This document shows positions 51,179 to 58,893 of a stretch of DNA of 64,000 nucleotides, piece after piece (positions within the stretch are counted from its first letter, which is position 1; each line of letters starts with the position of its first letter). This DNA comes from Maribacter_C sp047345145 (GTDB taxonomy: Bacteria; Bacteroidota; Bacteroidia; Flavobacteriales; Flavobacteriaceae), in contig NZ_JBLFER010000001.1 in assembly GCF_047345145.1 (NCBI RefSeq), positions 930,001 to 994,000 of the forward strand, in the 5' to 3' direction. The position numbers and the translations under genes are program-made. Under the pieces are notes generated by a model. The model was not told the DNA's origin and did not search any database. It saw nothing but the letters and a program-made list of their open reading frames with translations.

Positions 51179-52039
51179 ATGAAGAGGATTTTTGGCATAT
51201 TACTCATAATAATATACATTACAGGGTGCGAAGATGTAGTAGATATAGATACTCCAGTAACACCGCCAAGGCTATATATTGATGCAGTTGTTCGTTTAGA
51301 TGAGACTTCAGCTGTGACGACCATTCAGGTTAAGGCAGGTACCACAAGCTCTTTTTTTAATGAAGTTGAGCCCGCAGAATTGACAAATGTCTCTTTAATA
51401 GGTGTTGGTTACGAGCCTACATCTGCATTAGATTTGAACATTGTAGTCTTCTCTGAAGTTTCGGCAGGAGTTTACGAAGGGAGTAAGTCTACAAATTTCT
51501 TTATATCATCAAGCGAGTTACAACTATTTATAGAACATGAAGGGCAGCGCTACTTGGCACGCACTCAATATGTGCCTTCTTCGCCGATAACTAATCTAGA
51601 ACAAGGTAATGAGACTTTGTTCTCAGGCAATGAGACCGAAGTTAAGGTAGCATTTGTAGATAATGGTGATAGTAATGATTTTTACTTGTTTGATCTCGAT
51701 TTTGGTGATTATTTGGTTACCGAAGATGAGTTTTATCAAGGACAAACCTTCGAATTTTCTTACTTCTATGATGACAAAGTCAAAGTAGGTAGTGAAATAA
51801 ACATTAGTCTTTTGGGGGTAGACGAGCAATTTTACAACTATATGAATCAATTGATCGTTCAAGCTGGAGGAGATCAAGGTCCTTTTCAGACTCCCTCGGC
51901 TACGGTACGTGGAAATATTATTAATATTACCAATATTGATAACATAAATTCATTCGACAATGTCGAAGATTCAGACAATTTTGCTTTGGGTTACTTTGCG
52001 GTTTGTCAAACATTTACAGAGACCATTATCATAGAATAG
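51179..52039 (+). CDS. DUF4249 lipoprotein
   Basis: A 286-residue lipoprotein: MKRIFGILLIIIYITGCEDVVDID contains a lipobox with Cys17. DUF4249 proteins are predicted surface lipoproteins that accompany TonB receptors in Bacteroidota, presumably as the ligand-capturing lid, by analogy to SusD though unrelated in sequence. Repeated beta-strand segments (TIQVKAGTTSSFFNEVEPAEL) and Asp/Asn-rich stretches are seen. Four bases after the receptor gene. Confidence 0.9.
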   Translation: MKRIFGILLIIIYITGCEDVVDIDTPVTPPRLYIDAVVRLDETSAVTTIQVKAGTTSSFFNEVEPAELTNVSLIGVGYEPTSALDLNIVVFSEVSAGVYEGSKSTNFFISSSELQLFIEHEGQRYLARTQYVPSSPITNLEQGNETLFSGNETEVKVAFVDNGDSNDFYLFDLDFGDYLVTEDEFYQGQTFEFSYFYDDKVKVGSEINISLLGVDEQFYNYMNQLIVQAGGDQGPFQTPSATVRGNIINITNIDNINSFDNVEDSDNFALGYFAVCQTFTETIIIE

Positions 52040-52041
52040 TA

Positions 52042-52272
52042 ATGCGAACAGATAAAGAATTACTAATAAAAGGACTCAAATATATCGCTTACACTGTAGC
52101 GCTTATGTTTGGAGCCCCTGTAGTCCTTTATCAAGCCTTTAAAAATGAAGGCCATCCTTTTTTTTTGCCAGTATTAGTGGTAGGATTTGTTTTAGCCATT
52201 CTAGCAATAGGAATGGGATTTTATAGTATCAAAATTATAATGGATTCCCTCTTCCAGAAAGAAAAAAAGTAA
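52042..52272 (+). CDS. Small DUF6095-like membrane protein
   Basis: A 76-residue protein with two hydrophobic helices (about 15-33 and 45-66) separated by the loop QAFKNEGHPFF, ending in a Lys tail. Resembles the flavobacterial DUF6095 family of unknown function. Start ATG 52042, two bases after the DUF4249 stop; an upstream in-frame ATG inside DUF4249 is rejected. Part of the receptor operon by position. Confidence 0.8.
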   Translation: MRTDKELLIKGLKYIAYTVALMFGAPVVLYQAFKNEGHPFFLPVLVVGFVLAILAIGMGFYSIKIIMDSLFQKEKK

Positions 52273-52277
52273 TTTGA

Positions 52278-52967
52278 CTATTTGTTTTTCTTTTCACCCA
52301 CATTGCCCCACTTGTCATTAAGCGTAGCATAATCATAATCTAAGACCGATTTTTGACGTTCTAATTTTTCTGCTGTAAAGGCTCGTTGTAATATATCTTC
52401 AATAATGTAATCTTCATGCACATTTTCAGGATCATACTCTTCCTTTAAACTTATCTTAAACATCTTCGCTGTAGTACTGTACCAGAAAGCACGCCATCCA
52501 CTTCGTAATTCTTTGACCAAGTTAAATGCGGTACTTCCCGTTTGCCGATAGATTAATTTAACCAAAATTTGACCCTCAGTACGAGTTAGCTTCTTAAGTT
52601 CTTCGGAAAACTCATCTTCAATATATTTCTGGATTTTCTTTGTATACCTCTTCCGCTTCGACTTCTTTTTGATTTTAACGATACTATCATTAAGCTCAAC
52701 TAACCGTTCTGCCGCCAATTTCGCATATGGATAAACCTTTAAAGTTTTACGTCTTAAAATGTAATAGCGGAGTTTCGTTTTGTAGTCCGGAAACTTCAAT
52801 TTTCCAAAAAGATATACTTCATCAAGGTCAATAGAGCTTCTAAAAATAGAATCCCCTTCAACAATAATCATCTTTTCAGCGATAGAATCCAAAGGCTTCT
52901 CCTCCACTTGACTCCATCCGTAGAAAGTGGACAATAAAAATATACTAAAAAGTATTTCTTTTCTCAT
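52278..52967 (-). CDS. DUF4294 domain protein
   Basis: A 229-residue protein with an N-terminal signal peptide (MRKEILFSIFLLSTFYGWSQ) and a very basic helical DUF4294 domain (YILRRKTLKVYPYAKLAAER, KIKKKSKRKRYTKKIQKYIE, RSGWRAFWYSTTAKMF). Function unknown; restricted to Bacteroidota as far as I know. Upstream codons in frame would overlap a -7 box TAATTTTG (52995-53002), so MRKEILF is the start. Divergent from the M42 peptidase gene. Confidence 0.87.
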   Translation of the reverse strand: MRKEILFSIFLLSTFYGWSQVEEKPLDSIAEKMIIVEGDSIFRSSIDLDEVYLFGKLKFPDYKTKLRYYILRRKTLKVYPYAKLAAERLVELNDSIVKIKKKSKRKRYTKKIQKYIEDEFSEELKKLTRTEGQILVKLIYRQTGSTAFNLVKELRSGWRAFWYSTTAKMFKISLKEEYDPENVHEDYIIEDILQRAFTAEKLERQKSVLDYDYATLNDKWGNVGEKKNK

Positions 52968-53072
52968 GTTCGGTATTAAGAGCAAAAGCCCTGCCAAAAT
53001 TAACGATAAATACAAAGGCTTATTATTAAATAACTGTGAATATTAGTAACTTAGTCTACTAAACCTTTATAA

Positions 53073-54161
53073 ATGGCAAGCAAAAAGATTCTTACCAAAA
53101 AGTCGCTTGATTTTTTTGAAAAATACCTAAATAATGCAGCCCCAACGGGCTATGAATGGGAAGGACAGAAATTATGGATGGACTATCTGAAACCTTACGT
53201 AGATACCTTTATCACAGACACGTATGGTTCTGCAGTTGGAGTAATAAATCCAGAAGCGAAATATAAAGTCGTTATCGAAGGGCACTCAGATGAAATTTCG
53301 TGGTATGTAAATTATATTACTGACAATGGACTACTTTATGTAATTCGAAATGGAGGTAGTGACCATCAAATTGCGCCTTCGAAATGGGTAAACATTCACA
53401 CAAAGAAAGGTTTCGTGAAAGGTGTATTTGGTTGGCCAGCCATCCACACCAGAAAAGGAGCAAGTGAAAAACCGCCTAAACTAGATAATATCTTTGTAGA
53501 TATTGGTGCAAAAGACAAGGAAGAGGTAGAAAAAATGGGGGTTCATGTTGGTTGTGTAATTACATATCCCGATGAGTTTCAAATATTAAACAAAGATAAG
53601 TTCGTTTGTCGTGCAATTGATAATAGAGCCGGTGGATTCATGATTGCTGAAGTAGCTCGACTTTTGCATGAAAATAAAAAGAAATTGCCTTTCGGACTGT
53701 ACATCACCAATGCCGTTCAAGAAGAAATCGGACTTCGTGGCGCTGAGATGATTACACAAACCATTAAACCCGATGTAGCCATCGTAACTGATGTATGTCA
53801 CGATACTACGACACCAATGATTGAAAAGAAAACTCAAGGTCATACCGAAATCGGTGCCGGTCCAGTTATTTCTTATGCACCTGCGGTTCAAAATAAACTT
53901 AGAGAGCGAATTATTGAAACGGCTGAGGCTAAGAAAATTCCGTTCCAACGTATGGCGGCGTCTCGTTCTACGGGAACAGACACTGATGCCTTTGCCTATA
54001 GTAATGGAGGTGTCGCATCCGCTTTGATTTCTTTGCCGCTGCGCTATATGCATACCACCGTAGAAACTGTTCACAGAGATGACGTGGAAAATGTGATTCG
54101 TTTGATTTACGAAACGCTTTTGAATATAAAGGATGGTGAAACATTCAGTTATTTCGACTAG
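53073..54161 (+). CDS. M42 family metallopeptidase
   Basis: A 362-residue cytoplasmic aminopeptidase of the FrvX/glutamyl-aminopeptidase type. Metal ligands are visible in EGHSDEISW (His, Asp), RAIDNRAGGFM (bridging Asp), QEEIGLRGAEM (catalytic Glu pair), TDVCHDTTTP and YMHTTVETVHRDD. It forms large tetrahedral complexes in relatives and trims peptides. Standing alone between DUF4294 and the NUDIX gene (42 bp). Confidence 0.94.
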   Translation: MASKKILTKKSLDFFEKYLNNAAPTGYEWEGQKLWMDYLKPYVDTFITDTYGSAVGVINPEAKYKVVIEGHSDEISWYVNYITDNGLLYVIRNGGSDHQIAPSKWVNIHTKKGFVKGVFGWPAIHTRKGASEKPPKLDNIFVDIGAKDKEEVEKMGVHVGCVITYPDEFQILNKDKFVCRAIDNRAGGFMIAEVARLLHENKKKLPFGLYITNAVQEEIGLRGAEMITQTIKPDVAIVTDVCHDTTTPMIEKKTQGHTEIGAGPVISYAPAVQNKLRERIIETAEAKKIPFQRMAASRSTGTDTDAFAYSNGGVASALISLPLRYMHTTVETVHRDDVENVIRLIYETLLNIKDGETFSYFD

Positions 54162-54203
54162 GCAATGCCTAGAGATAAGTATTAAATTATTTTATCTAAC
54201 CTA

Positions 54204-54752
54204 ATGGACGAACTAATTGAAATTTTAGATTCTGACGGAAAATTTACTGGAAAAACAGAATTAAAGTCCTATACACATCGCATGGGACTTTTTCATGCTA
54301 CAGTTCATATTTGGCTCTATACTTCGGATGGAAGGGTATTACTTCAACAAAGAGGAAAAGAAAAAGACACTCATCCTTTACTTTGGGATGTCTCAGTTGC
54401 AGGCCATATCGGAGCTGGAGAAACAATTGAACTTTCTGCGCTGCGGGAAGTTGAGGAAGAAATTGGATTATCTATTTCTGAAAAGGAACTTGAGAAAATC
54501 GGAGTTTATAAATCCGTACAAAAGCATCGAGAAGATTTAGTAGATTGTGAGTTCCATCATACTTTTTTATGTGAATTAAAAGTTCCTTTAGAACATCTTA
54601 GAAAACAGGAAAGCGAAGTTGAGGCTTTGAAATTAATTTCGTTACTTCAATTTTCTGAGGAAACATGGGGAATGGCGAATCTTAAAAAATATGTGCCACA
54701 CGACGTTTCCTATTACACCACAATCATCAAAGCGATAAAGGAAAGATTATAA
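54204..54752 (+). CDS. NUDIX hydrolase, IPP-isomerase-like subgroup
   Basis: A 182-residue protein. N-terminal MDELIEILDSDGKFTGK and HRMGLFHATVHIWLYTSDG resemble isopentenyl diphosphate isomerase-like NUDIX proteins. NUDIX box GHIGAGETIELSALREVEEEIG is intact with the metal-binding Glu residues. It may hydrolyse a nucleotide diphosphate rather than isomerise IPP; the IDI catalytic Cys was not located. Its end overlaps hisS by 6 bases on the opposite strand. Confidence 0.87.
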   Translation: MDELIEILDSDGKFTGKTELKSYTHRMGLFHATVHIWLYTSDGRVLLQQRGKEKDTHPLLWDVSVAGHIGAGETIELSALREVEEEIGLSISEKELEKIGVYKSVQKHREDLVDCEFHHTFLCELKVPLEHLRKQESEVEALKLISLLQFSEETWGMANLKKYVPHDVSYYTTIIKAIKERL

Positions 54753-56123
54753 TTTGGCTATAAAATCATCTATGGCATCGAAATTATAAGTCTCTTGTTC
54801 TCCATTTGACATATTTTTAACCACAAAGGTTTTATCTTTTAACTCCTGAGCACCCAGTAAGATTACATAGGGCACATTTCGACTATTAGCAAACTTCATT
54901 TGCTTTTGCATTTTGGAGTCTGAGGGATAAATATCAGCTCGCACTCCAGCCGCTCGCATTTGCGTTGTCAAACGAAAAGCCGCCAAAGCTTCTTGCTCCC
55001 CAAAGTTTACGCAAAGAACATCTAAGGATTGTTCAATTGTTTTAGGAAACAAACCAAGTTCCTCCAATACCAAATAAATACGGTCGAGTCCGAATGAAAT
55101 ACCAACTCCACTTACATTTTTCAAACCAAAAATTCCCGTAAGGTCATCATAACGACCACCTCCGCCAATAGAACCCATTTGCACACCTTCTGGTGCAGAT
55201 ACTTCGAAAATAGCACCTGTGTAGTAATTTAAACCTCTCGCAAGGGTAACATCAATGGAAAGATTTGCCGATTGCAGTCCGACTTCTTCAATAAATTCAA
55301 GGATAAATCGTAGTTCTTCGACCCCTTTGGTTCCTATATCAGAAGAGGATAACAAATATTGAAGTTTGTCAAGCTGCTCTGTATTGCTTCCGTTTAAAGA
55401 AAACAAAGGACTTGCTTTTTCAATAGCCGCTTCAGAAATGCCTTTTGCAAGCATTTCATTTTTGACGCCTTCTTCGCCTATCTTATCAAGTTTGTCAAGT
55501 GCAACCGTGAAATTGATTAGGTTATTTCCTGCACCAATTACTTCAGCTATTCCAGCTAGTATCTTTCGGTTATTGAGTTTGATATTAACGCCCTCTAACT
55601 TTAAATCCGTAAAAACAGCATCGTACAATTGTACCAATTCAACTTCTTGCAATAAGGAGTCTGAACCTACAACATCTGCATCACATTGGTAAAACTCTCT
55701 GAAACGACCTTTTTGAGGGCGGTCAGCACGCCAAACCGGTTGAATTTGATATCGTTTGAAAGGAAAATCAATTTCATTCTGATGTTGTACAACATAACGA
55801 GCAAAGGGCACAGTTAAATCGTAGCGTAGTGCTTTTTCTGAAATTTTGGGAGTAAGTGAGCTTGAATTTTTAGAACTATAAGTTACATCATCGACCTTAC
55901 TGATAAAGTCACCAGAATTCAATATTTTAAAAATCAAACGATCACCTTCATCACCGTATTTCCCCATTAAGGTGTCTGAGTTCTCAAAAGATGGAGTTTC
56001 AATAGGTTGAAATCCGAAGGTTTGAAAATGTTTTTTGACGATATCAAAAATGTAGTTTCGCTTACTAACTTCTGAAGGAGAAAAATCCCTAGTCCCTTTG
56101 GGAATGGATGGTTTTTGTGCCAT
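54747..56123 (-). CDS. hisS: Histidine--tRNA ligase
   Basis: A 458-residue class II synthetase. Motif 1 region GTRDFSPSEVSKRNYIFDIV, motif 2 YQIQPVWRADRPQKGRFREF, histidine-specific ARGLNYYTGAIFEV, motif 3 GVGISFGLDRIYLVLEELG, and the C-terminal anticodon-binding domain (ALAAFRLTTQMRAAGVRAD). Charges tRNA-His. A dispersed repeat lies just upstream of the start. Confidence 0.97.
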   Translation of the reverse strand: MAQKPSIPKGTRDFSPSEVSKRNYIFDIVKKHFQTFGFQPIETPSFENSDTLMGKYGDEGDRLIFKILNSGDFISKVDDVTYSSKNSSSLTPKISEKALRYDLTVPFARYVVQHQNEIDFPFKRYQIQPVWRADRPQKGRFREFYQCDADVVGSDSLLQEVELVQLYDAVFTDLKLEGVNIKLNNRKILAGIAEVIGAGNNLINFTVALDKLDKIGEEGVKNEMLAKGISEAAIEKASPLFSLNGSNTEQLDKLQYLLSSSDIGTKGVEELRFILEFIEEVGLQSANLSIDVTLARGLNYYTGAIFEVSAPEGVQMGSIGGGGRYDDLTGIFGLKNVSGVGISFGLDRIYLVLEELGLFPKTIEQSLDVLCVNFGEQEALAAFRLTTQMRAAGVRADIYPSDSKMQKQMKFANSRNVPYVILLGAQELKDKTFVVKNMSNGEQETYNFDAIDDFIAKL

Positions 56124-56134
56124 TTGGTGTTTTA

Positions 56135-56163
56135 GTTCTTCCTTCGACTATGCTCAGGAACCT
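56135..56163. repeat. Dispersed palindromic repeat upstream of hisS
   Basis: TTCCTTCGACTATGCTCAGG followed by AACC: a TTCCT...AGGAA dyad around TTCGACTATGCTCA, resembling a repeat I associate with many Bacteroidota intergenic regions. It sits in the leader of hisS. Confidence 0.55.
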
Positions 56164-56237
56164 GTTTTTAGTATCAGAAACAAATATAATTCTTTAGGAG
56201 GGCATGACAATGCAAGCGGATGCAAAGTGTAAAATGA

Positions 56238-56711
56238 TTATTTTACTTCAATCATGGTTTCAAACCATTTGTACAAATCTCCTTTCGTAATTAAAGCACC
56301 TTGTTCTATTAATTTGAACTTATCTAAATTCTCATCGATATAGGCTTTAGAAGCCGTAAGGTATTCCACAAAATCAGATTGCCAGTTTTTCTTGAACCAA
56401 TTGAAACCAACTATAGTGGTTAAATCAATTTCAGGATTCATCACTTTGACCGAAATTAGTTTCATTTCCTTTTCTGCACAATGAAACAGATGCATATGCT
56501 GGGCAGAAACATTTTCGAGATAATCGACCTTAGTCAATACACCTTCCCATATCAAATCGCTAAAAACATCAACTTCATCTTCGGCAACCTCGGGTTTATC
56601 ATCTTTAAGTTTTTTCCATTCATCACCTGTGATGGATTGGGTTGCTAAAAAATTGACAAACTCAGGTTGCAATTCTTCTAACTGTTGTTTTGTAAGTCGT
56701 CTGTATTTCAA
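56238..56711 (-). CDS. DUF6495 family protein
   Basis: A 157-residue protein starting MKYRRLTKQQLEELQPEFVN, with FSDLIWEGVLTKVDYLEN and a conserved cysteine/histidine region (MHLFHCAEKEMKLIS). I recognise it as the flavobacterial DUF6495 family, function unknown; cytoplasmic, acidic, helical. Between the rplI terminator and the hisS leader on the minus strand. Confidence 0.8.
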   Translation of the reverse strand: MKYRRLTKQQLEELQPEFVNFLATQSITGDEWKKLKDDKPEVAEDEVDVFSDLIWEGVLTKVDYLENVSAQHMHLFHCAEKEMKLISVKVMNPEIDLTTIVGFNWFKKNWQSDFVEYLTASKAYIDENLDKFKLIEQGALITKGDLYKWFETMIEVK

Positions 56712-56737
56712 AACTATACTTTATTAAATCTTATAAA

Positions 56738-56775
56738 TAAAAAAACCGTTCCCTTTGATTAGCTCAGAGAACGGT
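56738..56775 (-). terminator. Terminator of the rpsF-rpsR-rplI operon
   Basis: On the minus strand ACCGTTC...GAACGGT followed by TTTTTTT; 22 bases after the rplI stop. Confidence 0.8.
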
Positions 56776-56796
56776 AATTTCTTTATACTATTAAAT

Positions 56797-57249
56797 CTAC
56801 TTTTTCTCAGCAACAACCTCAAAAGGAAGTTCAACGATAACATCTCTGTGCAAACGAATTTGCGCGTTAGCCGTTCCAGTTCTTTTCACAGTTCCACCGT
56901 TAATACTGATATATTTCTTATCGATCTCATGACCATCTTTTGCCAAGGCAGCAGCCAAATCAATAGTAGTAACAGATCCGAATAATTTATCTCCAGCTCC
57001 AGTTTTTGCAGCTATCTTAACCTCTAAGCCTTTCAAAGCTTCAGCAGTTTTATTTGCAGCGTCCACAATCTTCTTCTCTTTATGAGCTTTTTGCTTCAAA
57101 TTTTCTGCTAAAACTTTCTTCGCAGAAGGCGTTGCCATAGCGGCAAGACCTTGAGGAATTAAAAAGTTTCTTCCGTAGCCGTTCTTAACGTTCACCAAAT
57201 CGTCTTTAAACCCTAGGTTTTCAACGTCCGCTTTTAATATAAGTTCCAT
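56797..57249 (-). CDS. rplI: 50S ribosomal protein L9
   Basis: A 150-residue ribosomal protein: MELILKADVENLGFKDDLVNV, NGYGRNFLIPQGLAAMAT, a long connecting helix, and a C-terminal domain (KLFGSVTTIDLAAALAKDG). It binds 23S rRNA near L1 and limits frameshifting. Last gene of the three-gene operon, 13 bases after rpsR. Confidence 0.98.
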   Translation of the reverse strand: MELILKADVENLGFKDDLVNVKNGYGRNFLIPQGLAAMATPSAKKVLAENLKQKAHKEKKIVDAANKTAEALKGLEVKIAAKTGAGDKLFGSVTTIDLAAALAKDGHEIDKKYISINGGTVKRTGTANAQIRLHRDVIVELPFEVVAEKK

Positions 57250-57262
57250 GGTTTCGTCTCTT

Positions 57263-57559
57263 TTATTTTAATAAATCACCTACGTAAGGCATTAATGCAA
57301 TATGACGTGCACGCTTAACAGCCTGAGCCACTTTTCTTTGGTATTTCAAAGATGTACCAGTAAGTCTTCTTGGAAGTAATTTACCTTGATCGTTTACCAA
57401 CATCATCAAAAAATCAGCATCTTTATAATCAATATACTTGATACCGTTCTTTTTGAAACGGCAATACTTCTTTTTTGTATTGGTTTCGATGTTTAACGGA
57501 GTTAAATATCTGATTTCTCCGTCTTTCTTACCTTTTGCTTGTTGTTCTATTGATGCCAT
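57263..57559 (-). CDS. rpsR: 30S ribosomal protein S18
   Basis: A 98-residue protein with CRFKKNGIKYIDYKDADFLM, LLPRRLTGTSLKYQRKVAQA and VKRARHIALMPYVGDLLK. S18 forms a heterodimer with S6 on the platform of the 30S subunit. Five bases after rpsF, as expected for the conserved S6-S18-L9 order. An N-terminal extension (IEQQAKGKKDGEIRYLTP) is typical of Bacteroidota. Confidence 0.98.
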   Translation of the reverse strand: MASIEQQAKGKKDGEIRYLTPLNIETNTKKKYCRFKKNGIKYIDYKDADFLMMLVNDQGKLLPRRLTGTSLKYQRKVAQAVKRARHIALMPYVGDLLK

Positions 57560-57564
57560 AGTAC

Positions 57565-57906
57565 TTACGCTTTAGCTGTTTTTAACCTTGTTCTTCTCAC
57601 TTCTGCCCACGCTACAGCGTGTTTATCTAATTTTACCGTAAGAAAACGCATGATGCGTTCATCCCTGCTAAACTCTTGCTCGTAAGGAGTAAGAATTTCA
57701 CCTGGTGCGGTAAATTCGAACAAGTGGTAAAAACCACTCTTTTTGTGCTGAATGGCATAGGCTAATTTTTTTAGCCCCCAATTTTCTTTGGCTACCATTT
57801 TGGCACCATTCTTAATTAAGAAATCTTCAAATTTCTTAACTGTTTCCGCAATCTGAGTATCAGAAAGCACGGGATTCAAAATGAAAACAGTTTCGTAATG
57901 ATTCAT
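57565..57906 (-). CDS. rpsF: 30S ribosomal protein S6
   Basis: A 113-residue protein: NHYETVFILNPVLSDTQIAE, GLKKLAYAIQHKKSGFYHLF and DERIMRFLTVKLDKHAVAWA. Primary binder with S18 on 16S rRNA. First gene of the operon, under a good consensus promoter with a leader of about 20 bases, too short for an S6:S18 leader structure. Confidence 0.98.
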   Translation of the reverse strand: MNHYETVFILNPVLSDTQIAETVKKFEDFLIKNGAKMVAKENWGLKKLAYAIQHKKSGFYHLFEFTAPGEILTPYEQEFSRDERIMRFLTVKLDKHAVAWAEVRRTRLKTAKA

Positions 57907-57928
57907 ATTATATTTGTTTTAAGGAGTG

Positions 57929-57959
57929 CAAAAATAAGAATATTTACTACATGCCACAA
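57929..57959 (-). promoter_or_regulatory. Promoter of the rpsF operon
   Basis: Minus-strand TTG (57959-57957), 20-bp spacer, TATTTTTG (57936-57929). The remaining gap to 58138 shows no further feature beyond AT-rich DNA and a weak plus-strand promoter for the response regulator. Confidence 0.75.
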
Positions 57960-58138
57960 GAAAACGTAAAAATCTTCGTTATAACAAGGTAACAGTAAAA
58001 TCAAACTTAACCCAAATCTTAACCTATGGTCATTTACAACCTACACAGAAAACCACGTATTGTGAACAACTTTTGTTGCGCTTCATCGTGTTTTTTTAGT
58101 AATTTGTTGATGATTTAACCCCACAAATCAACCCATTT

Positions 58139-58831
58139 ATGAAATTACGAAGTATTATCGTAGACGATTCATCTATGCAGCGGATGGCGGTGGCCAAATT
58201 GGTCAACAATCACCCGAATTTAGCTATGGTGGCCGAATACAGCAACGCGATCGAGGCGAAAAATGGTATCAAAAACAACGAAATCGATTTAATCTTTTTA
58301 GATGTTGAAATGCCTATTATCAACGGATTTGACCTACTCGAATCCTTAGAAAACAGTCCTCAGGTAATTTTGATTACCGGAAAACCTGATTACGCTCTTA
58401 AGGCTTTTGATTATGACGTAACTGATTATTTACACAAGCCAATAACAATGGCTCGTTTTGATGCCTCAGTACGCCGTGCAGTAGCCAAATATGAGCAAAT
58501 GCACAGAGTGCATGAAGACGAAGAGCATATCTTTGTAAAGAGTAACCTCAAGAAAAGAAAGGTTATTTTAAACGATATTAAATGGATAGAAGCTCTTGGT
58601 GATTACATCAAATTAGTCACTGATGAAGCTAATATCGTAATTTTATCAACAATGAAATCTTTCGAAAAGCAATTGCCGGAAGATAAGTTTTTAAGAATTC
58701 ACAAATCCTACATTGTGAACCTTGAAAAAGTTGAGAAATTCAATAGTAAAAACGTTGAAGTTAGTGGAAGATCAATTCCATTAAGTAGAAACAAAAAGAC
58801 CGAATTGGCGGAAGCGCTAAGTAACGTCTAG
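58139..58831 (+). CDS. LytTR-type response regulator (orphan)
   Basis: A 230-residue regulator. Receiver domain: acidic pair Asp9-Asp10 (IIVDDSS), phospho-acceptor Asp55 (LIFLDVEMP), switch Thr80 (ILITGKPD), Lys100 (YLHKPIT). C-terminal LytTR DNA-binding domain (about 130-228: HIFVKSNLKKRKVILNDIKW, FLRIHKSYIVNLEKVEKF). Phosphorylation would alter DNA binding. No histidine kinase neighbours it, so the partner is elsewhere. Monocistronic with a terminator. Confidence 0.95.
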   Translation: MKLRSIIVDDSSMQRMAVAKLVNNHPNLAMVAEYSNAIEAKNGIKNNEIDLIFLDVEMPIINGFDLLESLENSPQVILITGKPDYALKAFDYDVTDYLHKPITMARFDASVRRAVAKYEQMHRVHEDEEHIFVKSNLKKRKVILNDIKWIEALGDYIKLVTDEANIVILSTMKSFEKQLPEDKFLRIHKSYIVNLEKVEKFNSKNVEVSGRSIPLSRNKKTELAEALSNV

Positions 58832-58852
58832 TTTCAAACAACATAATTTCAT

Positions 58853-58889
58853 AAAGAAAACCGATCGTCGAAAGATTATCGGTTTCTTT
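58853..58889. terminator. Bidirectional terminator between the regulator and priA
   Basis: AAAGAAAACCGAT, loop, ATCGGTTTCTTT: a stem with one bulged A, between convergent genes. Confidence 0.8.
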
Positions 58890-58893
58890 GCTT

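Noticed and set aside
53586..54074. 162-codon open frame on the minus strand
   Set aside because: Lies entirely antisense to the well-supported M42 peptidase gene; its peptide has no recognisable motif or own promoter.
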